Origin: Marinobacter sp. 1-4A
Lineage (GTDB): Bacteria; Pseudomonadota; Gammaproteobacteria; Pseudomonadales; Oleiphilaceae
Reading direction: 5' to 3'
Assembly (NCBI RefSeq): GCF_016597725.1
Contig: NZ_VCGY01000003.1
Location: 186,001-250,000 of the forward strand
Length of the DNA stretch: 64,000 nt
The position numbers and the translations under genes are program-made. Of this stretch, positions 35,478-45,441 are shown in pieces. The notes beneath the pieces were generated by a model. It was not told where the DNA came from. It saw only the letters and a list, made by a program, of their open reading frames with translations, and ran no database searches. The first letter of the stretch is position 1; each line of letters opens with the position of its first letter.

Positions 35478-35516
35478 AACCTGAGAAGCTGGTCCATGTC
35501 AGCTACTCAGGTTTGG
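35478..35516. other. 9-bp stem-loop with inner stem, downstream of adhC
   Basis: AAACCTGAG and CTCAGGTTT form a perfect 9-bp stem. Inside it AGCTG pairs with CAGCT. It lies about 60 bases beyond the dehydrogenase stop and could act as a transcript end without a T-run, or be part of a mobile-element end. Between it and the stop is a second palindrome, CCAACGTTGG. Confidence 0.45.
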
Positions 35517-35573
35517 CGCTATGTCGACTCGCCAACCAACGTTGGATGTTGGTACGAAGGAACAGGACTTGTT

Positions 35574-36791
<1,218 letters not shown>

Positions 36792-36824
36792 CTACTGAGC
36801 CCCGGCAATCCTTATGGCAAGCTG

Positions 36825-38213
36825 ATGCGTAAAACTGACATTGACATTCGTAAATACTTGAAACACGGGGCTGTTACTTTGCGCACTTTATATTGGTTCA
36901 CCCGAGACCTTCGCTTGCACGATAACGCAGCTCTGCTGGCAGCCTCAAAGGCCAATATGCTGTTGTGTGTGTACGCGGTTGATCCGCGCTGGTTCACACC
37001 CGGGCCCATGCAATCCAAAGCCATGGGCACTCATCGTTGGCGCTTTCTATGGCAAAGTTTGATGGCTTTGGAGCGTAGCCTAAGAGCTTTGGGGCAGCGG
37101 CTACACATTGCGTACGGCAAACCTGAAGAAGTGATTCCAGCACTGGTCCATAACCATGGCATAAGTTGCGTTATCCGCTCACGCCAACCGGGAACACGTG
37201 AAGCTGGCCAATGGCAAACCCTGCAAAGCAAGTTGCCAGACACAGCCTTTCAGGAATTCGAGACGCTTAGCCTGTTTACCGAAGGCTCTCTTCCTACGAG
37301 CTTGGAAGAACTGCCAGAAACCTTTTCCCAGTTTCGCAAACAGATTGAGCAAACCGGAGAGCGCGGCCCTTCACTACTTAGAATTCGCACCCTCACCGCA
37401 CTGCCACCGGCTCCGGGGTTTCCCGAGGATAACCGGGGAGAATGCCCACCTGTTGATGACCCTTTACACCCCTGTGCATTCAGCGGCGGAGAACAGACGG
37501 GTCTGGCGAGATTACAGGAGTATCTGTTCGGCAACCACGCCATCTGTGAATACAAGCAAACGCGAAACGCCCTCGACGCATTTGGTGAATGGGACGCTTC
37601 CTCCAAGTTCTCACCCTGGTTGGCCGACGGTTCACTCTCAGCAAGGGAAGTTGCAGAAGCCATTGCGCACTACGAGCGCACAGAAACCCAAAACGAATCC
37701 ACCTACTGGCTGTGGTTTGAGTTGTTATGGCGGGAGTATTTCTACTGGTATGCCCTCAAGCACGGTGCTGATCTATTCCGCCGTGACGGCGTGCAACGTA
37801 AACGGCGGCCGGTAACCTTCTATGGTCACCGCTTCAAAGCTTGGTGTGAGGGCAACACCCAATACCCACTGGTCAATGCCGCTATGAACCAGCTCCGGGA
37901 AACCGGCTATATGAGTAACCGGGGGCGTCAGCTGGTTGCCAGCTGCTTTGTGAACGAGCTGGAGCTGGACTGGCGCTACGGCGCTGCATGGTTCGAAGAG
38001 CAGTTAATCGACTATGATGTAGCAAGCAACTATGGCAATTGGCAGTATCTGGCAGGTGTGGGTGCCGACCCGCGAGGCCTGCGGCGGTTTAATCTGGAAA
38101 AACAGGCACAGCAATACGACCCCGCCGGAACCTTTGTTACTAATTGGCGTGGTCAGGCCAAGCAGCCCGTTGGCCTGCACACCGTAGATGCGGCGGACTG
38201 GCCAATTTCATGA
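36825..38213 (+). CDS. Cryptochrome DASH / deoxyribodipyrimidine photolyase family protein
   Basis: The 462 residues begin with the photolyase alpha/beta antenna domain; TLYWFTRDLRLHDNAAL appears near residue 20. The C-terminal FAD domain carries CRY-DASH signatures: WLWFELLWREYFYWYALKHG, NRGRQLVASCFVNEL, WRYGAAWFEEQLIDYDVASN, and YGNWQYLAGVGADPRG. CRY-DASH proteins repair cyclobutane dimers in single-stranded DNA and may signal in blue light. The first 20 residues look unconserved; the true start could be a little downstream. It stands alone, divergent from frmA. Confidence 0.88.
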   Translation: MRKTDIDIRKYLKHGAVTLRTLYWFTRDLRLHDNAALLAASKANMLLCVYAVDPRWFTPGPMQSKAMGTHRWRFLWQSLMALERSLRALGQRLHIAYGKPEEVIPALVHNHGISCVIRSRQPGTREAGQWQTLQSKLPDTAFQEFETLSLFTEGSLPTSLEELPETFSQFRKQIEQTGERGPSLLRIRTLTALPPAPGFPEDNRGECPPVDDPLHPCAFSGGEQTGLARLQEYLFGNHAICEYKQTRNALDAFGEWDASSKFSPWLADGSLSAREVAEAIAHYERTETQNESTYWLWFELLWREYFYWYALKHGADLFRRDGVQRKRRPVTFYGHRFKAWCEGNTQYPLVNAAMNQLRETGYMSNRGRQLVASCFVNELELDWRYGAAWFEEQLIDYDVASNYGNWQYLAGVGADPRGLRRFNLEKQAQQYDPAGTFVTNWRGQAKQPVGLHTVDAADWPIS

Positions 38214-38262
38214 CATTATTACGTTCGGCTACCGGCAATAAACTAACAGAGGACTCTTGTTC

Positions 38263-38682
38263 ATGGCTTTGTTCAGCCAGAAAGATGCACGCAAACAGTT
38301 AGATGCTGAATCGGAGAAGGTAAACCGCGCTGACTTGGAAGCCCTGCTTGAGCGGCAGAGGGCGATTGAGGAAAAAGTCAAAAACAGCGGCAAGCTGCAA
38401 CGCTTCAGTGCCGATATCAAGCTGATGTTTTCCATGATCCGGGATTACTGGAATGGCAATTACCGCAGCGTGCCATGGAAGAGTATTGCAGCTATGGCCG
38501 GGGCACTGCTTTACGTCATGAACCCGCTGGATTTTATTCCGGACCTCATTTTTGGCATCGGATTTGTGGACGATGTTGGCGTTGTTGCACTATGTTTAAA
38601 ATTGGTTGAGTCGGATCTGCACAAATACGCAGCCTGGAAAGAGCATAAGGAAGAACACGGACATCACACACAATCGGATTGA
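38263..38682 (+). CDS. DUF1232 (YkvA-like) membrane protein
   Basis: From MALFSQKDARKQ the protein has 139 residues; AGAGGA lies 9 bases before this ATG, so the TTG at 38257 is not preferred. An N-terminal charged helical part is followed by the YkvA signature SIAAMAGALLYVMNPLDFIP and then DLIFGIGFVDDVGVVAL. The domain holds one or two membrane helices. Its function is unknown in general. It lies between the photolyase gene and the stator genes. Confidence 0.8.
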   Translation: MALFSQKDARKQLDAESEKVNRADLEALLERQRAIEEKVKNSGKLQRFSADIKLMFSMIRDYWNGNYRSVPWKSIAAMAGALLYVMNPLDFIPDLIFGIGFVDDVGVVALCLKLVESDLHKYAAWKEHKEEHGHHTQSD

Positions 38683-38749
38683 TCGATTAATGAACTACAG
38701 GTAACCTCACCGCCTTCAATTTTAAACCGTTAAATTCCCCGGAGAGCAT

Positions 38750-39526
38750 GTGGATTTTGCCACCCTGATTGGCCTTCTAGGCGCTATCTTACTTATCGTA
38801 ACTGCCGTTGTTCTTGGTGCGGCCCCCGGTGTTTTTCTCAACGGCGCCTCATTGCTAATCGTTGTTGGTGGAAGCCTGTTGGTTGTGCTCGCCAAATTCA
38901 GCATTCCCCAGTTTCTTGGTGCCTTCAAGGCCGCTGCCCGAGCCTTCAAGTTTAAGCTTCCCGAGATACAGACCAGTATTGAAGAACTGGTGGATGTTGC
39001 CAACGTTGCCCGCAAAGAAGGCGTTCTCGGCCTTGAAGGGCGTGAGCTCAGCTCACCGTTTCTGGGTAAAGGTATTCAGATGCTGGTGGATGGCCAGCCC
39101 GGCGATACCATCAAGCAACTTTTGGACAAAGAACGTTTGATGACGCTAGAGCACAACCGCTCCGGCGCCAAGGTGTTCACTGCCATGGGCGATGTAGCAC
39201 CGGCTATGGGTATGATCGGTACCCTGATTGGCTTGGTGCAAATGCTCTCGAATATGGAAGACCCCAAATCCATAGGCCCTGCTATGGCGGTTGCGCTGCT
39301 GACCACGCTTTACGGCGCCATGATTGCCACCATGCTGGCTGGCCCCATTGCTGATAAGCTTACACTGCGCATGACCGAAGAAGCCCGCCTACAGATGCTC
39401 TATACCGATGCACTGGTGGCCATTCAACAGGGTACAAACCCGCGCGTTATTGAACAAATGCTTTCCAGCTACTTGCCCCCGAACAAGCGCGATAAAGCGC
39501 CCGAGGCGGAGGCCGCCAGCGGATAA
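38750..39526 (+). CDS. pomA: Flagellar motor stator protein, PomA/MotA family
   Basis: PomA forms the ion-conducting stator with PomB and drives flagellar rotation. The 258 residues start from GTG (VDFATLIGLLGAILLIV), with GGAGAG just upstream. Four membrane helices are visible (about 4-23, 30-48, 148-172, 182-203). The cytoplasmic loop carries the charged residues that touch the rotor (LLDKERLMTLEHNRSG). The conserved Pro pair occurs as DVAPAMGMIGTLIGL and MAVALLTTLYG. Sequence resembles the sodium-type PomA more than proton-type MotA. Confidence 0.88.
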   Translation: MDFATLIGLLGAILLIVTAVVLGAAPGVFLNGASLLIVVGGSLLVVLAKFSIPQFLGAFKAAARAFKFKLPEIQTSIEELVDVANVARKEGVLGLEGRELSSPFLGKGIQMLVDGQPGDTIKQLLDKERLMTLEHNRSGAKVFTAMGDVAPAMGMIGTLIGLVQMLSNMEDPKSIGPAMAVALLTTLYGAMIATMLAGPIADKLTLRMTEEARLQMLYTDALVAIQQGTNPRVIEQMLSSYLPPNKRDKAPEAEAASG

Positions 39527-39531
39527 GCGCC

Positions 39532-40461
39532 ATGGACGAGCTTCCAGAAGAAGAAAAACCGGGTATTCCAGCTTGGGTTGTGACCTTTGCCGACCTGATG
39601 TCGCTGCTTATGTGCTTCTTTGTGCTTTTGCTGTCGTTTTCCGAAATCGACGCAATGAAGTTCAAGCAGATTGCAGGCGAACTGTCGAAAGCCTTTGGTG
39701 TGCAGCGAGACGTACCGGCACTGGAAATTCCCATGGGCACCAGCCCGGTCTTTGACACATTTTCGCCTGCCCCTCCGGAGCCAACGCTGGTTAACGAAGT
39801 TAAACAAACCACTACCGATCAACAGCCGGAACTGCAAACCCTTAAAAGCCCCACGGAACAAGCTTTGGACGCAGCAGCAGAAGAAGCTCTTGAAGCCAGA
39901 ACTGCAAGCATTCAAGAGGTGCTTGAAGATGCTATCGACGACGGGCGCATTACAGTAGAAACAGACCAAGATCAGCATCGAATCGTGATTCGAGTTGAAG
40001 AAAAGGGTTCGTTTTCCTCTGGCTCAGCGAAGCTAACCTGGGAGTTTGAAGGCCTGCTTCTGGAGATGGCCAAAGTACTGGCCGATATGCCGGGCAAGCT
40101 TACGGTGGAGGGCCATACCGATGACATCCCCATCCGAACGGAACGCTTTTACAGCAACTGGGACCTTTCGGCGGCTCGTGCCGCAGCTGTCGCGAACGTT
40201 CTATTGGCTACAGGTGCGGTTGAACCAACGCGCTTGGCTGTCAAAGGCTTGGCCGACACTGAGCCCAGAGTAGGCAATACCTCTTCGGAAAACCGCGCAA
40301 AAAACCGACGCGTCGAAATCATTATCGATATGTCCGATCCGCTAGAAGAAGAACGGTTGCGGCTTCGGGAGTTGATAGAAAAAGAGACCAACGAGCGCGA
40401 AACCATTATCGATATACGCCCTCTCGGCCCGGGAGCAGGTTTGGACAGTATTACCTGGTAG
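39532..40461 (+). CDS. pomB: Flagellar motor stator protein, PomB/MotB family
   Basis: The 309 residues begin MDELPEEEKPGIPAWVVTFA and have one membrane helix with the ion-binding Asp in TFADLMSLLMCFFVLL (Asp21). A long linker follows, then a C-terminal OmpA-like peptidoglycan-binding domain with VEGHTDDIPIRTERFYSNWD and RAKNRRVEIII. This domain anchors the stator to the cell wall. It starts 5 bases after the pomA stop. Confidence 0.9.
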   Translation: MDELPEEEKPGIPAWVVTFADLMSLLMCFFVLLLSFSEIDAMKFKQIAGELSKAFGVQRDVPALEIPMGTSPVFDTFSPAPPEPTLVNEVKQTTTDQQPELQTLKSPTEQALDAAAEEALEARTASIQEVLEDAIDDGRITVETDQDQHRIVIRVEEKGSFSSGSAKLTWEFEGLLLEMAKVLADMPGKLTVEGHTDDIPIRTERFYSNWDLSAARAAAVANVLLATGAVEPTRLAVKGLADTEPRVGNTSSENRAKNRRVEIIIDMSDPLEEERLRLRELIEKETNERETIIDIRPLGPGAGLDSITW

Positions 40462-40486
40462 CCCGACCGTCAGTTAGCGTATCCGG

Positions 40487-43400
40487 TCATCTAAGCCCCC
40501 GCCATTCACGAAACTGTTCCAGCCAAGAGAGCAGGGCCGGAATAATCACCAACACCAGAACGGTCGATAGGCCCAGGCCAAACGCTATAGAGGTGGCCAT
40601 AGGGATCAAAAATTGTGCTTGCAGCGAGGTCTCAAACAACAACGGTAGCAAGCCGCCAATGGTGGTCAGGGAGGTCAGCAATACGGCGCGCACCCGCTGC
40701 ACAGCCGCCTCATTCAGCGCTTCGTTAATCCCCAAACCCTTCTCTCGCTGATGATTGTAAAAGGAAACCAGAATGATCGCGTTGTTCACCACAATGCCCG
40801 CGAGACCAAACAACCCGAACAGCGATAGAACCGTAAGCTGAATCCCCATCACCCAATGGCCCAGTAAGGCACCTACCAGTGCGAACGGAATAATAGCCAT
40901 CACGATCAGCGGCAGGCTCCAAGAGGCGAAGACCCACACCAATATTACGTACATCAAGGCGATACCGACGACTAAACCGGTTTTCATATCGGCAATGGTT
41001 TCCCGCTGATCCGCCGACCGGCCTTCAAAGCTGTAGCGTACGTTGTAGCGGCTCGCGATATCAGGCAAGGCATCCGCTTCCAAGCTCTCGATAATTTGCG
41101 CCGTGGTGCTTACCCGTGTGTTCAGGGCAGAGGTAACTTCAACCGCCAACCTGCCGTCGGCGTGGCGCAATGCCTCAAAACCTTGACGGTGATTCAGGTT
41201 CATCACTTGCCCCAGTGGCACGAAACGGCCGTCGGGTGTGCGCACCGTCACGCGAGACAGAGTGGATAAGCGCTCACGTTGCTCCTTAGGCAACTGCACA
41301 CGCACTTCCATCTCATCACGACCGTCCTGATAAATCTGGGCGACGCGACCATCGAAAGCCGCCCGCAATTGGCGCCCCAGATCGGTTGTGGTGAGCCCTA
41401 AGGCTTCGCCGTAGGCACTGGTTTGGTAGATTAACTGCTCCCGGCCCCAGGGCATGTCATCTTCTACATCCAATACGCCCGGCAGAGTCGATAACGCCTG
41501 TGCCAGCTCTTCAGCAGCAAGCTTCAGGTTCTGTGAGCTGTCACCGGTTAATCGCACATTCACATCCCGGCCTGGAGGCCCGGCTTGACGCTCGGAAATG
41601 GCCAGATTATCCAGCCCCGCAGGCAGGACCAGTCGGCTGCGCCATTCGTTGATGAATTCCGGGTTGCGCACGGGGCGCCGGTCGGAAGGCACTAGCTCAA
41701 TCATCATAGAACCCAACTCATCACCGGAGCGGGAGCTCCCTCCCGCGCCCAGTGTTGCGCCTTCCGTGGTAACGGCGTGCAGAATCAGGTTGCCGCCCAG
41801 CGCCGCCTCTGTTTCGTTTAGCGTCTTCTGCATATCCGCCATAAACCGATCAACGGTTTTGCTGTCTGTGCCCGCAACGAAACTGGCGTTGGCGTAAAGT
41901 ACCGAGGGTTCCGGCGTTGGAAAGAAGTTGAATCCGAGGCGACCACCAGCAAGCAGGCCCAGGGTCACTATAGCCAGAGCCACCACGCAGGCCATGGTTA
42001 TGCCGCGGTGCTCCAAGCTGCGCTGGGAAAACCGGCGAAAAGGACCTTCTCGAAAACGGTCAAAGCGGCGTTCAAAACCCACACGGAAACGTGCGATGGG
42101 GTTGCGGCTAGGCGCCGCAGGCTCTGGCACATCCTTATTGGCATTTCGAGGTTTAAAGGCATGCCGCAAGTGCGCAGGCAGAACAATGAAGCATTCAAGC
42201 AAAGATGCAATAAGTACGCAGATCATGATGACCGGAATATCACCAAGGATATTACCGATAACACCACCCACCACCAGCAATGGCATAAACGCCGCAACCG
42301 TGGTTAACGACGACGCCAGCACCGGCCAAACCATGCGCTTGGCTGCGCCTTCCGAGGCATAGATGGAAGCCTCGCCCATGCGGGCGTGGGCGTCTGCATC
42401 CTCCCCAACAACAATGGCGTCATCAACAATAACCCCCAGCGCCATAATCAACGCAAACAAGGACATCATGTTGATAGAGCCACCAATCAGCCAGAACACG
42501 CCCAATGCCGCCAGAAACGCCGTGGGAATACCGACCACCACCCAAAGTGCAACGCGCCCGGGGAGGAACAGGTACAGCAGGCAAACAACCAATATCAAAC
42601 CGCTGAGACCGTTATTAGTGAGCAGGGAAATACGGTCGTTCAGCAGCTGCCAGGTCTCGTCGTAAACTTCCAACTGTATCGACGGCGGCATTGTGGCCCG
42701 GGTATCTTCAAGCCATTGTTCCAAAACCTTGGCGGCTGCCAAGGAGTTGCCGTTCTCGGCTCTTTGCAGTTGCAATTCAATGGCCGGAAAACCATTGCGG
42801 GTAAGAGATACTTGGCTATCGCGGTCTTCTTGACGAACATCGGCTATATCCCCCAACCGCAGCTGAACACGCTCATCGCTGAGGAGCGGTAGCGATTCAA
42901 ACGCCTGAGGGCTGCGCCTTTGCTCTACGGACCGCAGCTCCCGCGCCGAGTCTTGCTGCGCCATGATTCCGGCGGGCAAGTCCCGCGAAACCGAAGCCAC
43001 TCTGTCGGCAACCTGCCCAAGTGTAAGCCCCAAGGTCTCCAGCCTTTCAACAGGTATATCGATACTGATTTGCTGCTCGGGCAACCCCCGAAAAGACACC
43101 CGGTCTATGCCCTGTTGCAAGAGTTCGTCTTCGTAGCGGTAAGCCAAAGCCCGCAACTCGCTGCGATCAACGTCTCCGAACATCAACAGGCGGGCAACAG
43201 GTTCGTAACGCTCGATACGGGCGACTCGGGGCTCTTCGGCGTCTGTAGGTAGGTTATTGAATTCATCGACTTGCTGGCGCACATCATCCAGCGCAGTGAT
43301 CGGGTTGGTGCCTTCCTGAAACTCCAGAGTGATAGAGGCAATGCTTTGGGCCGAGGTGGAGGTCATTTTCTTGAGACCATTCACACTGCGCAGCCGCTGT

Positions 43401-43615
43401 TCCAGCGGATCGGTAATGCCCTGCTCCACATCCTCTGCAGAGGCACCACTCCAAACCACCCGCACGCTGACTATATCGAGCGCAAAGGTGGGAAAAAACT
43501 GCACGTTCATGCGGGTAAGCGCCAAGGTACCGGCGAGCAGCATCATCAACATCACCAGATTGCCGGCAACCTTGTGGTGTACAAAAAAGCCGATGACGCC
43601 TTTTTTGCGCCTCAT
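40487..43615 (-). CDS. RND efflux transporter, inner-membrane pump (system 1)
   Basis: The 1042-residue protein is an AcrB-type pump with 12 membrane helices and two large periplasmic loops. TM4 holds the proton-relay Asp pair in MALGVIVDDAIVVGED, typical of the hydrophobe/amphiphile (HAE) class rather than the heavy-metal class. GLFGLAGIVVNNAIILVSFY is the TM10 equivalent. It overlaps its adaptor gene by four bases. No outer-membrane TolC-type gene is adjacent, so it must share one encoded elsewhere. Substrate unknown. Confidence 0.9.
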   Translation of the reverse strand: MRRKKGVIGFFVHHKVAGNLVMLMMLLAGTLALTRMNVQFFPTFALDIVSVRVVWSGASAEDVEQGITDPLEQRLRSVNGLKKMTSTSAQSIASITLEFQEGTNPITALDDVRQQVDEFNNLPTDAEEPRVARIERYEPVARLLMFGDVDRSELRALAYRYEDELLQQGIDRVSFRGLPEQQISIDIPVERLETLGLTLGQVADRVASVSRDLPAGIMAQQDSARELRSVEQRRSPQAFESLPLLSDERVQLRLGDIADVRQEDRDSQVSLTRNGFPAIELQLQRAENGNSLAAAKVLEQWLEDTRATMPPSIQLEVYDETWQLLNDRISLLTNNGLSGLILVVCLLYLFLPGRVALWVVVGIPTAFLAALGVFWLIGGSINMMSLFALIMALGVIVDDAIVVGEDADAHARMGEASIYASEGAAKRMVWPVLASSLTTVAAFMPLLVVGGVIGNILGDIPVIMICVLIASLLECFIVLPAHLRHAFKPRNANKDVPEPAAPSRNPIARFRVGFERRFDRFREGPFRRFSQRSLEHRGITMACVVALAIVTLGLLAGGRLGFNFFPTPEPSVLYANASFVAGTDSKTVDRFMADMQKTLNETEAALGGNLILHAVTTEGATLGAGGSSRSGDELGSMMIELVPSDRRPVRNPEFINEWRSRLVLPAGLDNLAISERQAGPPGRDVNVRLTGDSSQNLKLAAEELAQALSTLPGVLDVEDDMPWGREQLIYQTSAYGEALGLTTTDLGRQLRAAFDGRVAQIYQDGRDEMEVRVQLPKEQRERLSTLSRVTVRTPDGRFVPLGQVMNLNHRQGFEALRHADGRLAVEVTSALNTRVSTTAQIIESLEADALPDIASRYNVRYSFEGRSADQRETIADMKTGLVVGIALMYVILVWVFASWSLPLIVMAIIPFALVGALLGHWVMGIQLTVLSLFGLFGLAGIVVNNAIILVSFYNHQREKGLGINEALNEAAVQRVRAVLLTSLTTIGGLLPLLFETSLQAQFLIPMATSIAFGLGLSTVLVLVIIPALLSWLEQFREWRGLR

Positions 43616-44862
43616 TCCGGGGCGCTCCCTTTGTCTTCACCTGTATTTGCTATGTCTACCTTCAGTCCGGTAAGCGCATTCGGAAGGTGGGTAACAACCA
43701 ATTGCACGCCCGGTTTGAGCGCTTCACCGGCAATCAAAAGACGCCTCTCGCCGTTGGCGGAAAGTGCTTCGCCAACCCGTTCAACAGAGACACGCTGCAT
43801 GCGGCCATCGTCTGCAATCAGGTATACGTTATCGGCGCCGTATAGAGCGCTAAAGGGAATAGCCACCGTTCCGCCACGCTGCGGCCGTTCAAGGCTGACG
43901 GGCAAAAGAGCACCCGGGCGTAAGCCCGCTGAGTCTCCTACCAACGCGAGAATGGCCTCGGTTCCAGCAGGGTCGCTGGTGCCAGCAAAACGTTCGAGCC
44001 GGAAACGAACCTGCTGCTTATCACTGTACGCATAGAGATCCATGCCTTTGGCCAACGCATTCAGCAGCTCAGGGCGATATCTTTCGGGCACTCTGGCCCG
44101 GAGTTCCATGCTTTCTGTGGCGTAGACCGAGAGCAGTTTCTGGTTTCTTGATACTTGATCGCCTACCGCCACCTGAACATCCGTTACTACGCCATCAAAC
44201 GGCGCAACAACTCGGGCGCGCTCGGCATCTCGCCGGGTGGTGGCCAGTGTTGCCTCGGCCTGAGCCAATCTGGCTTCTAAACTTTGCAGCCGCGCCGGGT
44301 GTTCATCGATAGCGCGCTGGCGATTACTGGCACTGAGTTCCGCTCTGGCCACACCGTCGGTTACGCTTTCCAAGTTCTCTTGGGATGCAAGATTACGGTC
44401 TACCAAAGATCGAGTACGCTCTCTTTGCCTGCGGGCATTATCCAGAATGGCCAACTCGCTTTTCAGCGCCACTTGGTCGTTGCGATAACGCACCTGCTCT
44501 GAGCGAATCTGAGCCGCAAGGTCAGCCACTTGAGCCTTTGCCTGGGCAAGCGCTGGTTCAATATCCTGAGCATCCAAAGCCACCAACAGGTCACCTTTGC
44601 TAACCCTTTGCCCCTCGGCGACGGGCCGCTCACCTATGCGACCAGCCATGGTGGCAACCACCAATACCTGCTCGGGCGCTACTATCTCGCCGTACAGAGG
44701 CAAAACAGGGGTGTGGGCTTTTGGTTCAACCCGCTGAACCTCTACCCGCCAGCTACGCTCGGTAGCAGACACCTGAGCTGGCTCCGGACGGGTCATTTTC
44801 AGAAACAGAAAGCCCAAAACTCCGGCTGCTAGAATAATTACGGGTATAAATCGTTTGGACAT
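43612..44862 (-). CDS. RND periplasmic adaptor (membrane-fusion protein, system 1)
   Basis: From MSKRFIPVIILAAGVLGFLF the protein has 416 residues with one N-terminal membrane anchor. A longer start at 44925 is less likely. Domain order fits HlyD-type adaptors: lipoyl half (VVATMAGRIGERPVAEGQRV, SKGDLLVALDAQDIEPAL), an alpha-hairpin (about 105-190), the second lipoyl half (ARVVAPFDGVVTDVQVAVGD) and beta-barrel domains. It is co-translated with the pump. Confidence 0.9.
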   Translation of the reverse strand: MSKRFIPVIILAAGVLGFLFLKMTRPEPAQVSATERSWRVEVQRVEPKAHTPVLPLYGEIVAPEQVLVVATMAGRIGERPVAEGQRVSKGDLLVALDAQDIEPALAQAKAQVADLAAQIRSEQVRYRNDQVALKSELAILDNARRQRERTRSLVDRNLASQENLESVTDGVARAELSASNRQRAIDEHPARLQSLEARLAQAEATLATTRRDAERARVVAPFDGVVTDVQVAVGDQVSRNQKLLSVYATESMELRARVPERYRPELLNALAKGMDLYAYSDKQQVRFRLERFAGTSDPAGTEAILALVGDSAGLRPGALLPVSLERPQRGGTVAIPFSALYGADNVYLIADDGRMQRVSVERVGEALSANGERRLLIAGEALKPGVQLVVTHLPNALTGLKVDIANTGEDKGSAPE

Positions 44863-44955
44863 AGCGTGTGGGCCAGCTAAGGTAAATAAAGCTCCGCCAC
44901 AAGACGGGAACGAGTAACGAGACACCTCTGAAAGAGGCCTCCCGATTGCTTTAAA

Positions 44956-45441
44956 ATGGCTATAAAAAGTACCTTCAGGAGTACTATACGTTTGTTCTCA
45001 GAAGACTATGCAAACCTGCTCAGCGCCACAATCATCAACTCCTTCATTGTGGTTCTGGTTGTGCTTATGCACCGCGAGGCTCTTGTTCGCCTGAGCGCAC
45101 TTTTGAAAGTAATGCACTCCCAGCACAACCTGCGTCTGGTCACTGCCGTCCTTGGTGTTTTGCTCGCCCACACGGCACAGGTGTGGGTGTTTGCAGCGGC
45201 CTACTTTTTCATGCACCACGCCGATACATGGGGCACGCTGGAAGGCAACTTCAACGGCAGTTTTCTGGACTGCGTTTACTTTTCTTTCAGCACCTTCACC
45301 ACCGTTGGCTACGGTGATATCGAGCCCTTGGGCGCGCTACGTTTTCTGACCGGAATCGAGGGGCTCACAGGGTTAGTATTGATCACCTGGAGCGCCTCGT
45401 TCCTGTTTATGAAGATGCAGCGCTACTGGACAGGCAGCTAA
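44956..45441 (+). CDS. Two-helix-pore potassium channel-like protein
   Basis: The 161 residues include about three or four hydrophobic segments, a pore helix and the potassium selectivity filter in TFTTVGYGDIEPLG (about residue 118-131). This is the Ion_trans_2 (PF07885) pattern. There is no C-terminal RCK domain, so gating cannot be predicted. The gene lies alone between two RND systems on the other strand; its stop overlaps the end of the second pump gene by four bases. Confidence 0.85.
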   Translation: MAIKSTFRSTIRLFSEDYANLLSATIINSFIVVLVVLMHREALVRLSALLKVMHSQHNLRLVTAVLGVLLAHTAQVWVFAAAYFFMHHADTWGTLEGNFNGSFLDCVYFSFSTFTTVGYGDIEPLGALRFLTGIEGLTGLVLITWSASFLFMKMQRYWTGS